A stretch of DNA of 64,000 nucleotides, from assembly GCF_026810505.1 (NCBI RefSeq), contig NZ_CP101750.1, positions 1 through 64,000 on the forward strand, in the 5' to 3' direction. Origin of the DNA: Streptomyces sp. Je 1-369. Its GTDB lineage: Bacteria; Actinomycetota; Actinomycetes; Streptomycetales; Streptomycetaceae. The position numbers and the translations under genes are program-made. Shown piece after piece: positions 24,312 to 31,742 of this stretch (positions are counted from its first letter, which is position 1; the number at the start of each line of letters is the position of its first letter). The notes beneath the pieces are model-generated. The model saw only the letters and a list, made by a program, of their open reading frames with translations, searched no databases and was not told where the DNA came from.

Positions 24312-25769
24312 TCATCTGATGTGCATCGTGGCCATCATGCCCCGCACACCGTGCTCGAACATGTGGCAGTGGTAGAGGTATCGGCCGCGGTAGCTGTCGA
24401 AGACGGCCTGGAGGCGGACGGTTTCGCCGGGGGCGAGGTGGATGGTGTCCTTCAGGCCGCTCTCGCCCGGCCCGGGGGGCCGGCCGGCGCGTTCCAGGAC
24501 GCGGAACTGCACCAGGTGCAGGTGGAAGTTGTGCTCGGCGCGGGCGTTGGCGTTGGTGACCGTCCAGATCTCGCTGGTGTTGAACTTGATCTGTGCGTCG
24601 ACGCGTTGGGGGTCGTACTCCTTCTCGTCGATGTAGGCGCCGGGGTGTTCGCCGCCCTCGTCCATGCGCAGCACCACCGTCCGCTCGGTGGCGGGGCGGG
24701 GCAGCGGCGGCAGGGTGCGCAGCCGGGCGGGTATGCGGCTGGGGTCGTGGGCGGTGCGCACCACGTCGAAGCGGAGTATCTCGCCGGTCTCCTCGGCGGG
24801 TCCGGTGCCGGTGGTGTTCTTCAGTACGACGCTGGTGCCCACCGGGTAGCGGGAGAAGTCGACGACGATGTCGGCGCGTTCGCCCGCGGACATCGCGATG
24901 TGGTCGGTGGTGTGGGGGGCGGTGAGCAGGCCGCCGTCGGAGCCGATCTGGGTGAGGGGGCTGTTGTCGGCCAGGCGCAGGTCGAAGCGGCGCTGGTTGG
25001 AGGCGTTGAGCAGGCGCAGCCGGTACTTGCGGGCGGCGACCTGGAAGTAGGGGTAGGGCACGCCGTTGGCCAGGAGGGTGTTGCGGGCGCGGTCGCCCAT
25101 GGCGTAGGCGAGTTGGTTGCCGTCGTCGAAGCGGGCGTCGCGCAGGGCGATGACGACTTCGTAGCGGCCCCGGGGCAGGGGCAGGGCGCGTTCGGTGGCG
25201 TCGGTGAGCAGGTAGGAGCCGGACAGGCCGCGGTAGACGTTCTCCGCTTCGAGGTGGTGGGCGTGGTCGTGGAACCACAGCGGGGCGTGCGGCTGGCGGT
25301 TGGGGTAGTGGTAGACGCGGTCCGTGCCGGGTTCGATGACGTCCATGGGGTCGCCGTCGCTGTCGGGGCGTACCGCGGCGCCGTGCAGGTGGACGGCGGT
25401 GGGGACGGTGAGGCGGTTGCGCTGGCGGATGACGACGGGGTGGTGGGCGCGGGCTCTGATGACGGGGCCGGGGAAGTGGCCGTCGTAGGTGAGGACGTCG
25501 GTGGGCGGGCCGGGCAGGATCTGGGCGCGGGCGGGCTTCATGGTCATCACGTACACGTCGGATGTTCCGGTGCGGCCCGCGGGTTTCTTCTCGGGGAGCA
25601 GGGGCATGGGGCGCTGGAACTTGGCCACGGTCCCCGGTGGCGCGGGGGCGTTGGCGGTGGTGGGCTGGGCGCGGACGTGGGCGGCGAGCAGCGGGGTGAG
25701 GCCGGCGCCGGTGAGCGCCGCTCCGCCGGTGGCGAGCGTGACGCTCAGGGCACTGCGTCGGGTGATCAT
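24312..25769 (-). CDS. TAT-exported multicopper oxidase
   Basis: 485 residues with a twin-arginine signal (MITRRSALSVTLATGG). All four copper-binding segments are present: HLHG (His127, His129), WFHDHAHH (His167, His169), HNFHLHLVQF and HCHMFEHGVRGMM (467-479, with Cys468, His473 and axial Met478). The arrangement fits three-domain CotA/bilirubin-oxidase/phenoxazinone-synthase-like laccases, which oxidise phenols with O2. Export places it outside the cytoplasmic membrane. In a cluster making polyphenolic quinones it could perform late oxidation or phenol coupling, or lower product toxicity. It is probably co-transcribed with the MFS gene. Confidence 0.88.
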   Translation of the reverse strand: MITRRSALSVTLATGGAALTGAGLTPLLAAHVRAQPTTANAPAPPGTVAKFQRPMPLLPEKKPAGRTGTSDVYVMTMKPARAQILPGPPTDVLTYDGHFPGPVIRARAHHPVVIRQRNRLTVPTAVHLHGAAVRPDSDGDPMDVIEPGTDRVYHYPNRQPHAPLWFHDHAHHLEAENVYRGLSGSYLLTDATERALPLPRGRYEVVIALRDARFDDGNQLAYAMGDRARNTLLANGVPYPYFQVAARKYRLRLLNASNQRRFDLRLADNSPLTQIGSDGGLLTAPHTTDHIAMSAGERADIVVDFSRYPVGTSVVLKNTTGTGPAEETGEILRFDVVRTAHDPSRIPARLRTLPPLPRPATERTVVLRMDEGGEHPGAYIDEKEYDPQRVDAQIKFNTSEIWTVTNANARAEHNFHLHLVQFRVLERAGRPPGPGESGLKDTIHLAPGETVRLQAVFDSYRGRYLYHCHMFEHGVRGMMATMHIR

Positions 25770-26195
25770 GGGTGCTCCAGGGCTGTTCGGCGCCGCTGCC
25801 GGCGGGGTGGGAGGGCTTGTGCGGGGCGGGGCGGTGCAGGTTCGGGTTCGGGCGCGGTGCGGGTTCGGGCGTGGGTTCGGCGTACTCGCGGGGTGTGGGT
25901 GGCGTGCTCGTGGGCGGCGTAGTCGCGGGGTGCGGGCCGCGTGCTCGCAAGGCTCGCGCGGTGCGGGTGTGGTGCTGTGCGGGTGCGTGCCGCGTGCTCG
26001 CGCGGTGCGTGCGGTGCGGTGCGGTCAGTGCGGGTTCGGTGCTGTGCGGGCTCGGGCGGGGCGGGCCGCGGGCTCGGACGGTGCGGTCAGTGCGAGTGGG
26101 GTGCGGCGGGCGGGCTCGGGCGGGCGGGTGTGGGGTGTGGTGCGGGCTCGGGCGGGCGCGGGCTCGGGCGGTGTGGGGTGTGGGTGGGGTTGGGG
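25770..26195. repeat. Low-complexity G-rich tract
   Basis: About 400 bases between the oxidase start and the response-regulator end consist of irregular GGTGCGGG, GGCTCGGGCGG and CGCGTGCTCGC units. Composition is strongly skewed to G and T on the plus strand. Uninterrupted frames exist but encode Arg/Gly/Val repeats with no ribosome-binding sites, so I see no gene. The promoter of the multicopper oxidase should lie in the left part. Confidence 0.6.
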
Positions 26196-26957
26196 TCAGC
26201 CGGTGCCGAGTCGGAAGCCGACGCCGCGTACGGTGACGACCCAGCCGTTGCCGCCGAGTTTTCCGCGCAGGCTGCTGACGTGGGTGTCGATGGTGCGGCG
26301 CGACCAGGAGTCGCCCCACACCTGTTGCAGGAGCTGCTTGCGCGGGATGACCGTGTCGGGCTGGGCGGCCAGCAGGCACAGCAGGTCGAATTCCTTGCGG
26401 GTCAGGGCGACGGGCTCGTCGTCGACGGTGACCTGGCGGGAGTCGACGTCGATGCGCAGCCGGCCCAGGTCCATCTCCCGGGCCGCGGCGGGCTGCCAGC
26501 GGGTGCGGCGCATGACCGCTTCGATACGGGCGATGAGTTCGCGCAGCCCGTAGGGCTTGGTGACGTAGTCGTCGGCGCCCGCGTGCAGGCCGAGCACGCA
26601 GTCGAGTTCGCAGCGGCGGGCGGTGACGATGATGATGGGGATGCGGCTGACCTCGCGGATGGCGCGGCACACCTCCAGGCCGTCCAGGTCGGGCAGGTCC
26701 AGGTCGAGGAGGACCAGTTCGGCGTCCTCGTAGGCGTGCAGGGCCGCTTGGCCGTGCCGGACGCCGACGGGGTCGTGGCCGTGGCGGCGCAGCTGGGCGG
26801 TGAGGGAGCCGGCCAGGGCGGCGTCGCCGTCCACCACCAGGATGCGCTGGCCGGTGGGTGCGCGGGCCGGGGCCGGGGTGCCCGGCTCGGTGGGGCGGGC
26901 GGTCTCGGGCAGGGCGGTCAAGGGCTCCAGCAGTGCCGGTGACGGTATGTGGCTCAT
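26196..26957 (-). CDS. Orphan OmpR-type response regulator
   Basis: 253 residues with a 35-residue Pro/Ala-rich leader. The receiver domain has Asp43/Asp45 (VVDGDA), the phosphoacceptor Asp85 (LVLLDLDLPDLDG), Thr112 and Lys134 (YVTKPYG). The winged helix at about 160-250 ends with the typical RRTIDTHVSSLRGKLGG and VRGVGFRLG. No histidine kinase gene is adjacent, so the signal must come from elsewhere, or the protein works without phosphorylation as many cluster-situated regulators do. It could control the neighbouring exporter and oxidase. Confidence 0.9.
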   Translation of the reverse strand: MSHIPSPALLEPLTALPETARPTEPGTPAPARAPTGQRILVVDGDAALAGSLTAQLRRHGHDPVGVRHGQAALHAYEDAELVLLDLDLPDLDGLEVCRAIREVSRIPIIIVTARRCELDCVLGLHAGADDYVTKPYGLRELIARIEAVMRRTRWQPAAAREMDLGRLRIDVDSRQVTVDDEPVALTRKEFDLLCLLAAQPDTVIPRKQLLQQVWGDSWSRRTIDTHVSSLRGKLGGNGWVVTVRGVGFRLGTG

Positions 26958-27039
26958 GCCTTCCCCCGTTGGGTGTGCGGTGCCCGGGCGGGCCGCCGGC
27001 CGGTGCGGGCCGGCCGGCCGCGCCGCGGTGCGGGTCCGC

Positions 27040-27480
27040 CTACGGTTTCGTGGCCGGTGGGCCCTGGAGGGGCGCCGCGGGGTTCAGGACCCACGCGGAG
27101 TCGTGCCGGGTGAAGCCCACGCGCGGGTAGTAGCCGGCGGCGGCGGGCGCCGACAGGAGCACCACCTTGGCGTCGGGGGCCTGGCGGCGGGTCTCCTCCA
27201 TCAGGGCGATGCCCACTCCCGAGCGCTGGTGGTCCAGGACCACGGCGATGTCGGAGAGGTAGGTGACGTAGGAGAAGTCGGAGATGCTGCGGGCGATGCC
27301 GATCAGGGTGCCGTCCGCCTCGCGGGCGACGACGACGAGGTTGGCCTCGCGCACCATCGCGGCCATCCGCTCGCGGTCCTGGACGGGGCGTCGCTCGCCC
27401 AGGCCGGAGGCGTGGTAGACGGCCAGGACCTCGTCCAGGTCGAGGTCGCCTCCGTTGACGCGTTCAGTCTTCCAGTTCAT
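27040..27480 (-). CDS. FzmQ/KinN-like GNAT N-acetyltransferase
   Basis: 146 residues. The GNAT acetyl-CoA loop reads QRSGVG at 85-90, preceded by the beta-4 strand LSDIAVV and followed by IALMEETRR. In the fosfazinomycin and kinamycin pathways a GNAT acetylates hydrazinosuccinate before elimination to acetylhydrazine. Here the gene is the last of the hydrazine operon and its start overlaps the end of the lyase gene by 17 bp. Without that context it would be called a generic GNAT. Confidence 0.75.
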   Translation of the reverse strand: MNWKTERVNGGDLDLDEVLAVYHASGLGERRPVQDRERMAAMVREANLVVVAREADGTLIGIARSISDFSYVTYLSDIAVVLDHQRSGVGIALMEETRRQAPDAKVVLLSAPAAAGYYPRVGFTRHDSAWVLNPAAPLQGPPATKP

Positions 27481-28753
27481 CGAGCATCTCCAATCGCCGC
27501 CGTATGACGTCGTGGTGGACGAGGAAGCGCTCGGGCCGCAGCTCTTCGCGCAGCTCGACGCCCTCGGTGGCCAGGGTGTCCCGGAAGGGGGTGGCGGTGG
27601 CCGCCGTCCGGTTGGCGGCGGCCTGCGCCGAGCGGTAGGCGTGCTCGCGCTCGGTGCCGTCGCCGAGCAGGTCGACCAGGACGGCCGAACTGTAGATGAG
27701 GCCGTGGGTGCGCTCCAGTGCGGCGCGCATCGTCTCGGGCCGTACGGTGAGGTGGGTCAGCAGCTCTTCGGCCTTGGTGGCCTGGAAGTGGGCCACGGCC
27801 AGGCTGTCGGGCAGGATGACCCGCTCGACGCACTGGTGGGCCAGGTCCCGCTCGTGCCACAGCGCGACGTCCTCCAGGGCGGTGGTGGCGTAGCCGCGCA
27901 GCAGGCGGGCCAGGCCGCACAGCCGTTCGCTGGTGGTGGGGTTGCGTTTGTGGGGCATGGCGCTGGAGCCCTGGTAGGCCGGGGCGCGCTGTTCTTCGAC
28001 CTCGGCGACCTCGGTGCGCTGCAACAGCCGCATCTCCAGGGCGATCTGTTCGACGCAGGCCCCCAACGCGGCCACTGCCTGTACGAGTTGGGCGTGGCGG
28101 TCGCGGGCGACGACCTGGCTGGGCGCGGGCTCGATGCCAAGGCCCAGGGACTGGCACACGTACTGTTCGACGTAGGGGTCGATGAGGGCGTAGGTGCCCA
28201 CCGAGCCGGAGACGGTGCCCACCGCGACGGCTTCGCGGGCGGCCGCCAGGCGGGTCAGGGAGCGGTCGACGGCGAAGGCGTAGCCGGCGAGTTTGTGGCC
28301 GAAGGTGGTCGGCTCGGCGTGGATGCCGTGGGTGCGGCCGACCATGAGGGTGTCGAAGTGCTCCAGGGCGCGGGCCACCAGGGTGCGGCGCAGGCGGCGG
28401 GCGGCCCCGCTCAGCAGGTCGGTGGCGCGGGCCAGGGTGTGGCCCAGCGCGGTGTCGACCAGGTCGTAGCTGGTCATGCCCAGGTGGACCCAGCGTGCGG
28501 TGGTTTCGGGGATGTTCTCGCAGTAGGCGGCCAGGAAGGAGAGGACTTCGTGGTCGCGGTCCTTCTCGATCTCGGCGATGCGGTGCGCGAGCGGTACGGG
28601 GGCGCGGCGCATGTCGCGCACGGCGTCCTCGGGGACGCGTCCCAGGCGTACTTGTGCCTCGGTGGCGAGGATCTCGACGCGGACCCAGGTGGCGTAGCGG
28701 GTCTGGTCGCTGAAGAGGTCCGCCATCTCGGGCAGGGTGTATCGGGCGATCAT
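27464..28753 (-). CDS. Adenylosuccinate-lyase-like enzyme (FzmR-like, N-acetylhydrazinosuccinate lyase)
   Basis: 429 residues, close to PurB in length and motifs: KDRDHEVLSFLAAYCENIPE, RWVHLGMTSYDLVDTALG, MVGRTHGIHAEPTTFGHKLA and the signature GSSAMPHKRNP near residue 262. PurB cleaves adenylosuccinate and SAICAR to fumarate plus product. Homologues in the Fzm/Kin pathways cleave N-acetylhydrazinosuccinate to fumarate and acetylhydrazine. Embedding between a GS-like ligase and a GNAT, with overlapping ends, favours that role over purine synthesis. Confidence 0.8.
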   Translation of the reverse strand: MIARYTLPEMADLFSDQTRYATWVRVEILATEAQVRLGRVPEDAVRDMRRAPVPLAHRIAEIEKDRDHEVLSFLAAYCENIPETTARWVHLGMTSYDLVDTALGHTLARATDLLSGAARRLRRTLVARALEHFDTLMVGRTHGIHAEPTTFGHKLAGYAFAVDRSLTRLAAAREAVAVGTVSGSVGTYALIDPYVEQYVCQSLGLGIEPAPSQVVARDRHAQLVQAVAALGACVEQIALEMRLLQRTEVAEVEEQRAPAYQGSSAMPHKRNPTTSERLCGLARLLRGYATTALEDVALWHERDLAHQCVERVILPDSLAVAHFQATKAEELLTHLTVRPETMRAALERTHGLIYSSAVLVDLLGDGTEREHAYRSAQAAANRTAATATPFRDTLATEGVELREELRPERFLVHHDVIRRRLEMLDELED

Positions 28754-28778
28754 GCAACGACCTCTGTTCTGCGGGGTA

Positions 28779-28834
28779 TCGGCACGCGGGTGGCTGTCGG
28801 CACGCGGGTGTTCGGCACGCGGCTGGTCGGCACG
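28779..28834. repeat. Short tandem repeats between lyase and ligase genes
   Basis: Three to four units of the type TCGGCACGCGGGTGT, spaced 15-18 bases apart, fill the small gap between the glutamine-synthetase-like gene end and the lyase start. Apart from the short 27040-27041 edge, this is the only sizeable gap in an operon whose other genes overlap or abut. Confidence 0.6.
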
Positions 28835-28835
28835 T

Positions 28836-30332
28836 TCAGTACGCCTCGAAGTACTCGCGCTGTTCCCAGGCGGTGACCTGGTCCGGGCTGGTGCCGGTGG
28901 TGGCGCACCAGGTTTCGTAGCGGCGCAGTTCGCTCTCCTTGAGCCGGGTGAGGCAGGTGGCCAGCGGGCGGCCCAGGAGCTGGTCGGCGCGGCCGGCGGT
29001 GAAGGCGGTGAGGGCTTCGCCCAGGGACTGCGGCACGTGTTGGCCGGTGGCCGGGGCGGGGCGTTCGGCGTCCGGGGTGCCGGTCAGGCCGGTGAGGCCG
29101 GCGAAGAGCTGGGCGGCGATGGCGAGGTAGGGGTTGGCGCACGGTTCGCCGCTGCGGTTTTCGATGTGGGCGCCGGTGCCGCCGCCGACCATGCGGAGCA
29201 TGACGCTGCGGTCCTCCATGGACCAGTCCATGCGGGTGGGGGCCAGCGCGTGGCGGGAGTTGAGCCTGCGGTAGCCGTTGACGGTGGGCACCGAGAGCAG
29301 GAACAGCTCCCTGCTGTAGGCGAGCAGGCCGTCCGCGTAGGCCTTGGCCTGCGGGGACAGGCCGCCCGCGGGGCCGTCGGCGGCGAAGAGGTTGCGGCCG
29401 CTTTCAGTGTCCAGGACGGACTGGTGCAGGTGCCAGCCGCTGGGGTCGAAGGCGTCCAGGCGCGGCTGTGACATGAAGGAGGCGTGGTGGCCGCGGCGGG
29501 CGCACCAGCGTTTGGTGGCGGTGCGGAACAGCAGCATCGCGTCCGCGGTGTCCAGGGCGGACATCGGGCTGAAGGTGGATTCGACCTGGCCGGGGCCCGA
29601 TTCGTGTTCCATGGAGCGCAGCGGCAGGCCGAGCGCGGCCAGGTGCATCGCCAGGGGGTCGGTGATGTGGGCGACGGAGTCGTAGCGGGCGTCGAGGTTG
29701 AACTGGTAGCCGGCGTTCATCGCGGCCACCGGGGGGGCTTGGCCTTGCAGGCCGAAGCCGTTGCCCGTGTTGCCGGGCGTCTCCTGCAGGAGGCGGGTGA
29801 GGTACCACTCGACTTCCAGGCCGGTGACCGGGGTGTAGCCGTGGGCGGTGTACTGGTCGCTCAGGCGGCGCAGCACGGCGCGGGAGGACAGCGGGTGGCG
29901 GGTGCCCTCGCGCAGGTATTCGTCGCCGATGACCCAGGCGGTGCGCGGCTGGGTGTCGGGCAGGAGCTGGAAGGTCAGCGGGTCGGGTACGAGGATGAAG
30001 TTGCCGGCGCCGGTGAGTTCTTCGACGCCCAGGCCGGGGTCGCCCAGGTCGACGGCGAGGGCGTGGCCGGTGTCGAAGAGGAAGGGGCCGGGGCTGAAGT
30101 TCATGCCGTTGCGCAGGACGGAGGCGAAGGTGTCCGCGGTCAGGGTCTTGGAGCGGGCCAGGCCGTGCGGGTCGCAGAAGACCAGGCGGACGAAGTCGAG
30201 GTGGGCGAGGTCGGCCTCGATCTGTTCGGCGGCGGCGAACTGCTCCTCGCTCCACAGGTGGTGGTCGGCGACGAAGGACGGCGTGCCGACGGCGTCCTGG
30301 GCGGCTACGGAGCGCCATGCGCGGGTGTACAT
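28836..30332 (-). CDS. Glutamine-synthetase-like glutamylhydrazine ligase (FzmN-like)
   Basis: 498 residues of the GS type I fold. Recognisable parts are LVFCDPHGLARSKTLTAD near the N terminus, TGLEVEWYLTR with metal ligands, MEHESGPGQVESTF (second metal site), FMSQPRLDAFDPSGWHLHQS and NRSGEPCANPYLAIAAQL (ENRSG form of the ATP-binding loop). In the fosfazinomycin/kinamycin route a GS homologue joins glutamate to a hydrazine to give glutamylhydrazine, the carrier for N-N transfer. The gene starts three bases after the amidase stop. It is clearly divergent from housekeeping GlnA, for example lacking the usual NPYLAFAAMLMAGLDG wording. Confidence 0.82.
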   Translation of the reverse strand: MYTRAWRSVAAQDAVGTPSFVADHHLWSEEQFAAAEQIEADLAHLDFVRLVFCDPHGLARSKTLTADTFASVLRNGMNFSPGPFLFDTGHALAVDLGDPGLGVEELTGAGNFILVPDPLTFQLLPDTQPRTAWVIGDEYLREGTRHPLSSRAVLRRLSDQYTAHGYTPVTGLEVEWYLTRLLQETPGNTGNGFGLQGQAPPVAAMNAGYQFNLDARYDSVAHITDPLAMHLAALGLPLRSMEHESGPGQVESTFSPMSALDTADAMLLFRTATKRWCARRGHHASFMSQPRLDAFDPSGWHLHQSVLDTESGRNLFAADGPAGGLSPQAKAYADGLLAYSRELFLLSVPTVNGYRRLNSRHALAPTRMDWSMEDRSVMLRMVGGGTGAHIENRSGEPCANPYLAIAAQLFAGLTGLTGTPDAERPAPATGQHVPQSLGEALTAFTAGRADQLLGRPLATCLTRLKESELRRYETWCATTGTSPDQVTAWEQREYFEAY

Positions 30333-30335
30333 GGG

Positions 30336-31742
30336 TCAGGGGGTCCTTTCGGTGGCGGGGACGAGCGCGTGCCCGGGGCGGGGCGGGGGCAGGGCTCCCA
30401 GCTCCCTTTCCAGGCGGTGGGCCACCGTCAGGACCAGTTCGTCGGCGCCGACGGGGCCCACGAGCTGGATGCCGGCGGGCAGTCCGGAGCCGGTCAGGCC
30501 GGCCGGGAGGGTCACCGCGGGCTGGCCGGTCATGTTGAAGGGGTAGGAGGCGGGTGACCAGGCCAGCCAGAGCAGGTCGCGGGGGTCGGCCGCCCAGGGC
30601 GGGGCGATGGCGTGCAGGTCGAAGGGTTCGATGGGGACGGTGGCCATGGCCAGCAGGTGGTGGCGGCGCATCACCGAGCGCAGCCGGGTGCGCAGTTGCT
30701 GGCGGACCTCTTCGGCGCGCATCAGGGCGGTGCCGCTCAGGGTGCGGCCGTAGCGGACGATTTCCAGGCGGCCCGGGTCGCAGTGTTCTTCGTCCTGGCG
30801 GGTGGTGCCGGCGGCTTCGGCGGCGGCCAGGATGTCGACGAGGGCGGGGTAGAGGTCCTTGCAGCGCACCTGGATGCGTTCGATGTGGTGGCCCTGGCCC
30901 CGGAGGGCGTGCATCGCCTGTTCGGTGACTTTGCGGATCTCGTCGGTGGTGCCCTCGTACTCGATCCATCCGATGTGCTGGCGGCGGCGGTGGGAGGGCA
31001 GGTCGATGGAGCCGAGGCCGGAGTCGGGGTCGGCGGGGTGGGGGCCTGCGATGACGGCGGCGAGCGCTGCGGCGTCGGTGACGGTGCGGGCCAGGGTGCC
31101 CTGGTGGGCGAGGCGGTCGACGCCGTTGGGGACGTAGGGGACGCGTCCGTAGGAGGGTTTGTAGCCGGCCACGCCGCAGAACGCGGCGGGGATGCGGATG
31201 GAGCCGGCTCCGTCGGTGGCCAGGGCGCCCTCGCCCAGGTGGGTGGCGACCGCGGCGGCGGCCCCGCCGCTGGAGCCGCCCGCGCTCAGGTGGGGGGCGT
31301 AGGGGTTGGCGGTGGGCGCGGCGGTGCGGCCCAGGGTGGTGGCGCTCCAGCCGTACTCGCTGGTCGTGGTCTTGCCGATGATGACGGCGCCGGCGGCGCG
31401 CAGCCGGGCGACGGCCGGGGCGTCCTGTCGGGGGCGGTGGTTGGGCAGCAGGGAGCCGCGGGTGGTGGGCAGGTCGCGGGTCTGCAGGAGGTCCTTGACG
31501 GAGACCGTGACGCCGAGCAGCGGGGTGCCCTGCCAGGCCTGCGTGCCGCGTTCGCGGATGCGGCGGTCGGCCTGCTCGGCGGCGCGCAGCGCTTCGTCGC
31601 CGGCGGCGGTGACGAACGCGCCGAGGGTGTCTCGTTCGCGTACGGCGCTCAGCACGGCCTGCACGTGCTCGACGACGGTCGTCTCGCCCCGCCGCAGCCG
31701 CCCGGTGAGCTCCCCGATCGCCCCGGTCGCCCCGGCGGTCAT
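30336..31742 (-). CDS. Amidase-signature enzyme of the hydrazine operon
   Basis: 468 residues. The Ser-Ser-Lys triad is visible: Lys83 (SVKDLL), Ser157/158 in the GGSSGG loop and Ser181 (GAGSIRIPAA). It starts in a four-base overlap with the large upstream gene. Amidase homologues occur in the shared Fzm/Kin gene set; the logical role is hydrolysis of an acetylhydrazide (release of free hydrazine or deacetylation of an acetyl-hydrazide conjugate), but this is inference. Other amide substrates are possible. Confidence 0.78.
   Translation of the reverse strand: MTAGATGAIGELTGRLRRGETTVVEHVQAVLSAVRERDTLGAFVTAAGDEALRAAEQADRRIRERGTQAWQGTPLLGVTVSVKDLLQTRDLPTTRGSLLPNHRPRQDAPAVARLRAAGAVIIGKTTTSEYGWSATTLGRTAAPTANPYAPHLSAGGSSGGAAAAVATHLGEGALATDGAGSIRIPAAFCGVAGYKPSYGRVPYVPNGVDRLAHQGTLARTVTDAAALAAVIAGPHPADPDSGLGSIDLPSHRRRQHIGWIEYEGTTDEIRKVTEQAMHALRGQGHHIERIQVRCKDLYPALVDILAAAEAAGTTRQDEEHCDPGRLEIVRYGRTLSGTALMRAEEVRQQLRTRLRSVMRRHHLLAMATVPIEPFDLHAIAPPWAADPRDLLWLAWSPASYPFNMTGQPAVTLPAGLTGSGLPAGIQLVGPVGADELVLTVAHRLERELGALPPPRPGHALVPATERTP

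Noticed and set aside
22753..26670. A 1305-codon leftward open frame spanning transporter, oxidase and regulator
   Set aside because: Only the MFS part (22753-24285) has sensible protein sequence and a start with a ribosome-binding site. The rest is an Arg/Pro/His-rich shadow of the oxidase and regulator in another frame.
27464..28753. Housekeeping adenylosuccinate lyase (purB)
   Set aside because: The motifs fit purB, but the gene is overlapped by a GNAT and sits in an operon with a GS-like ligase, amidase and ferredoxin, matching the N-N cassette instead of purine genes.
28836..30332. Housekeeping glutamine synthetase (glnA/glnII)
   Set aside because: Family fold is clear, but wording of conserved loops is divergent and operon context indicates a specialised glutamyl ligase.
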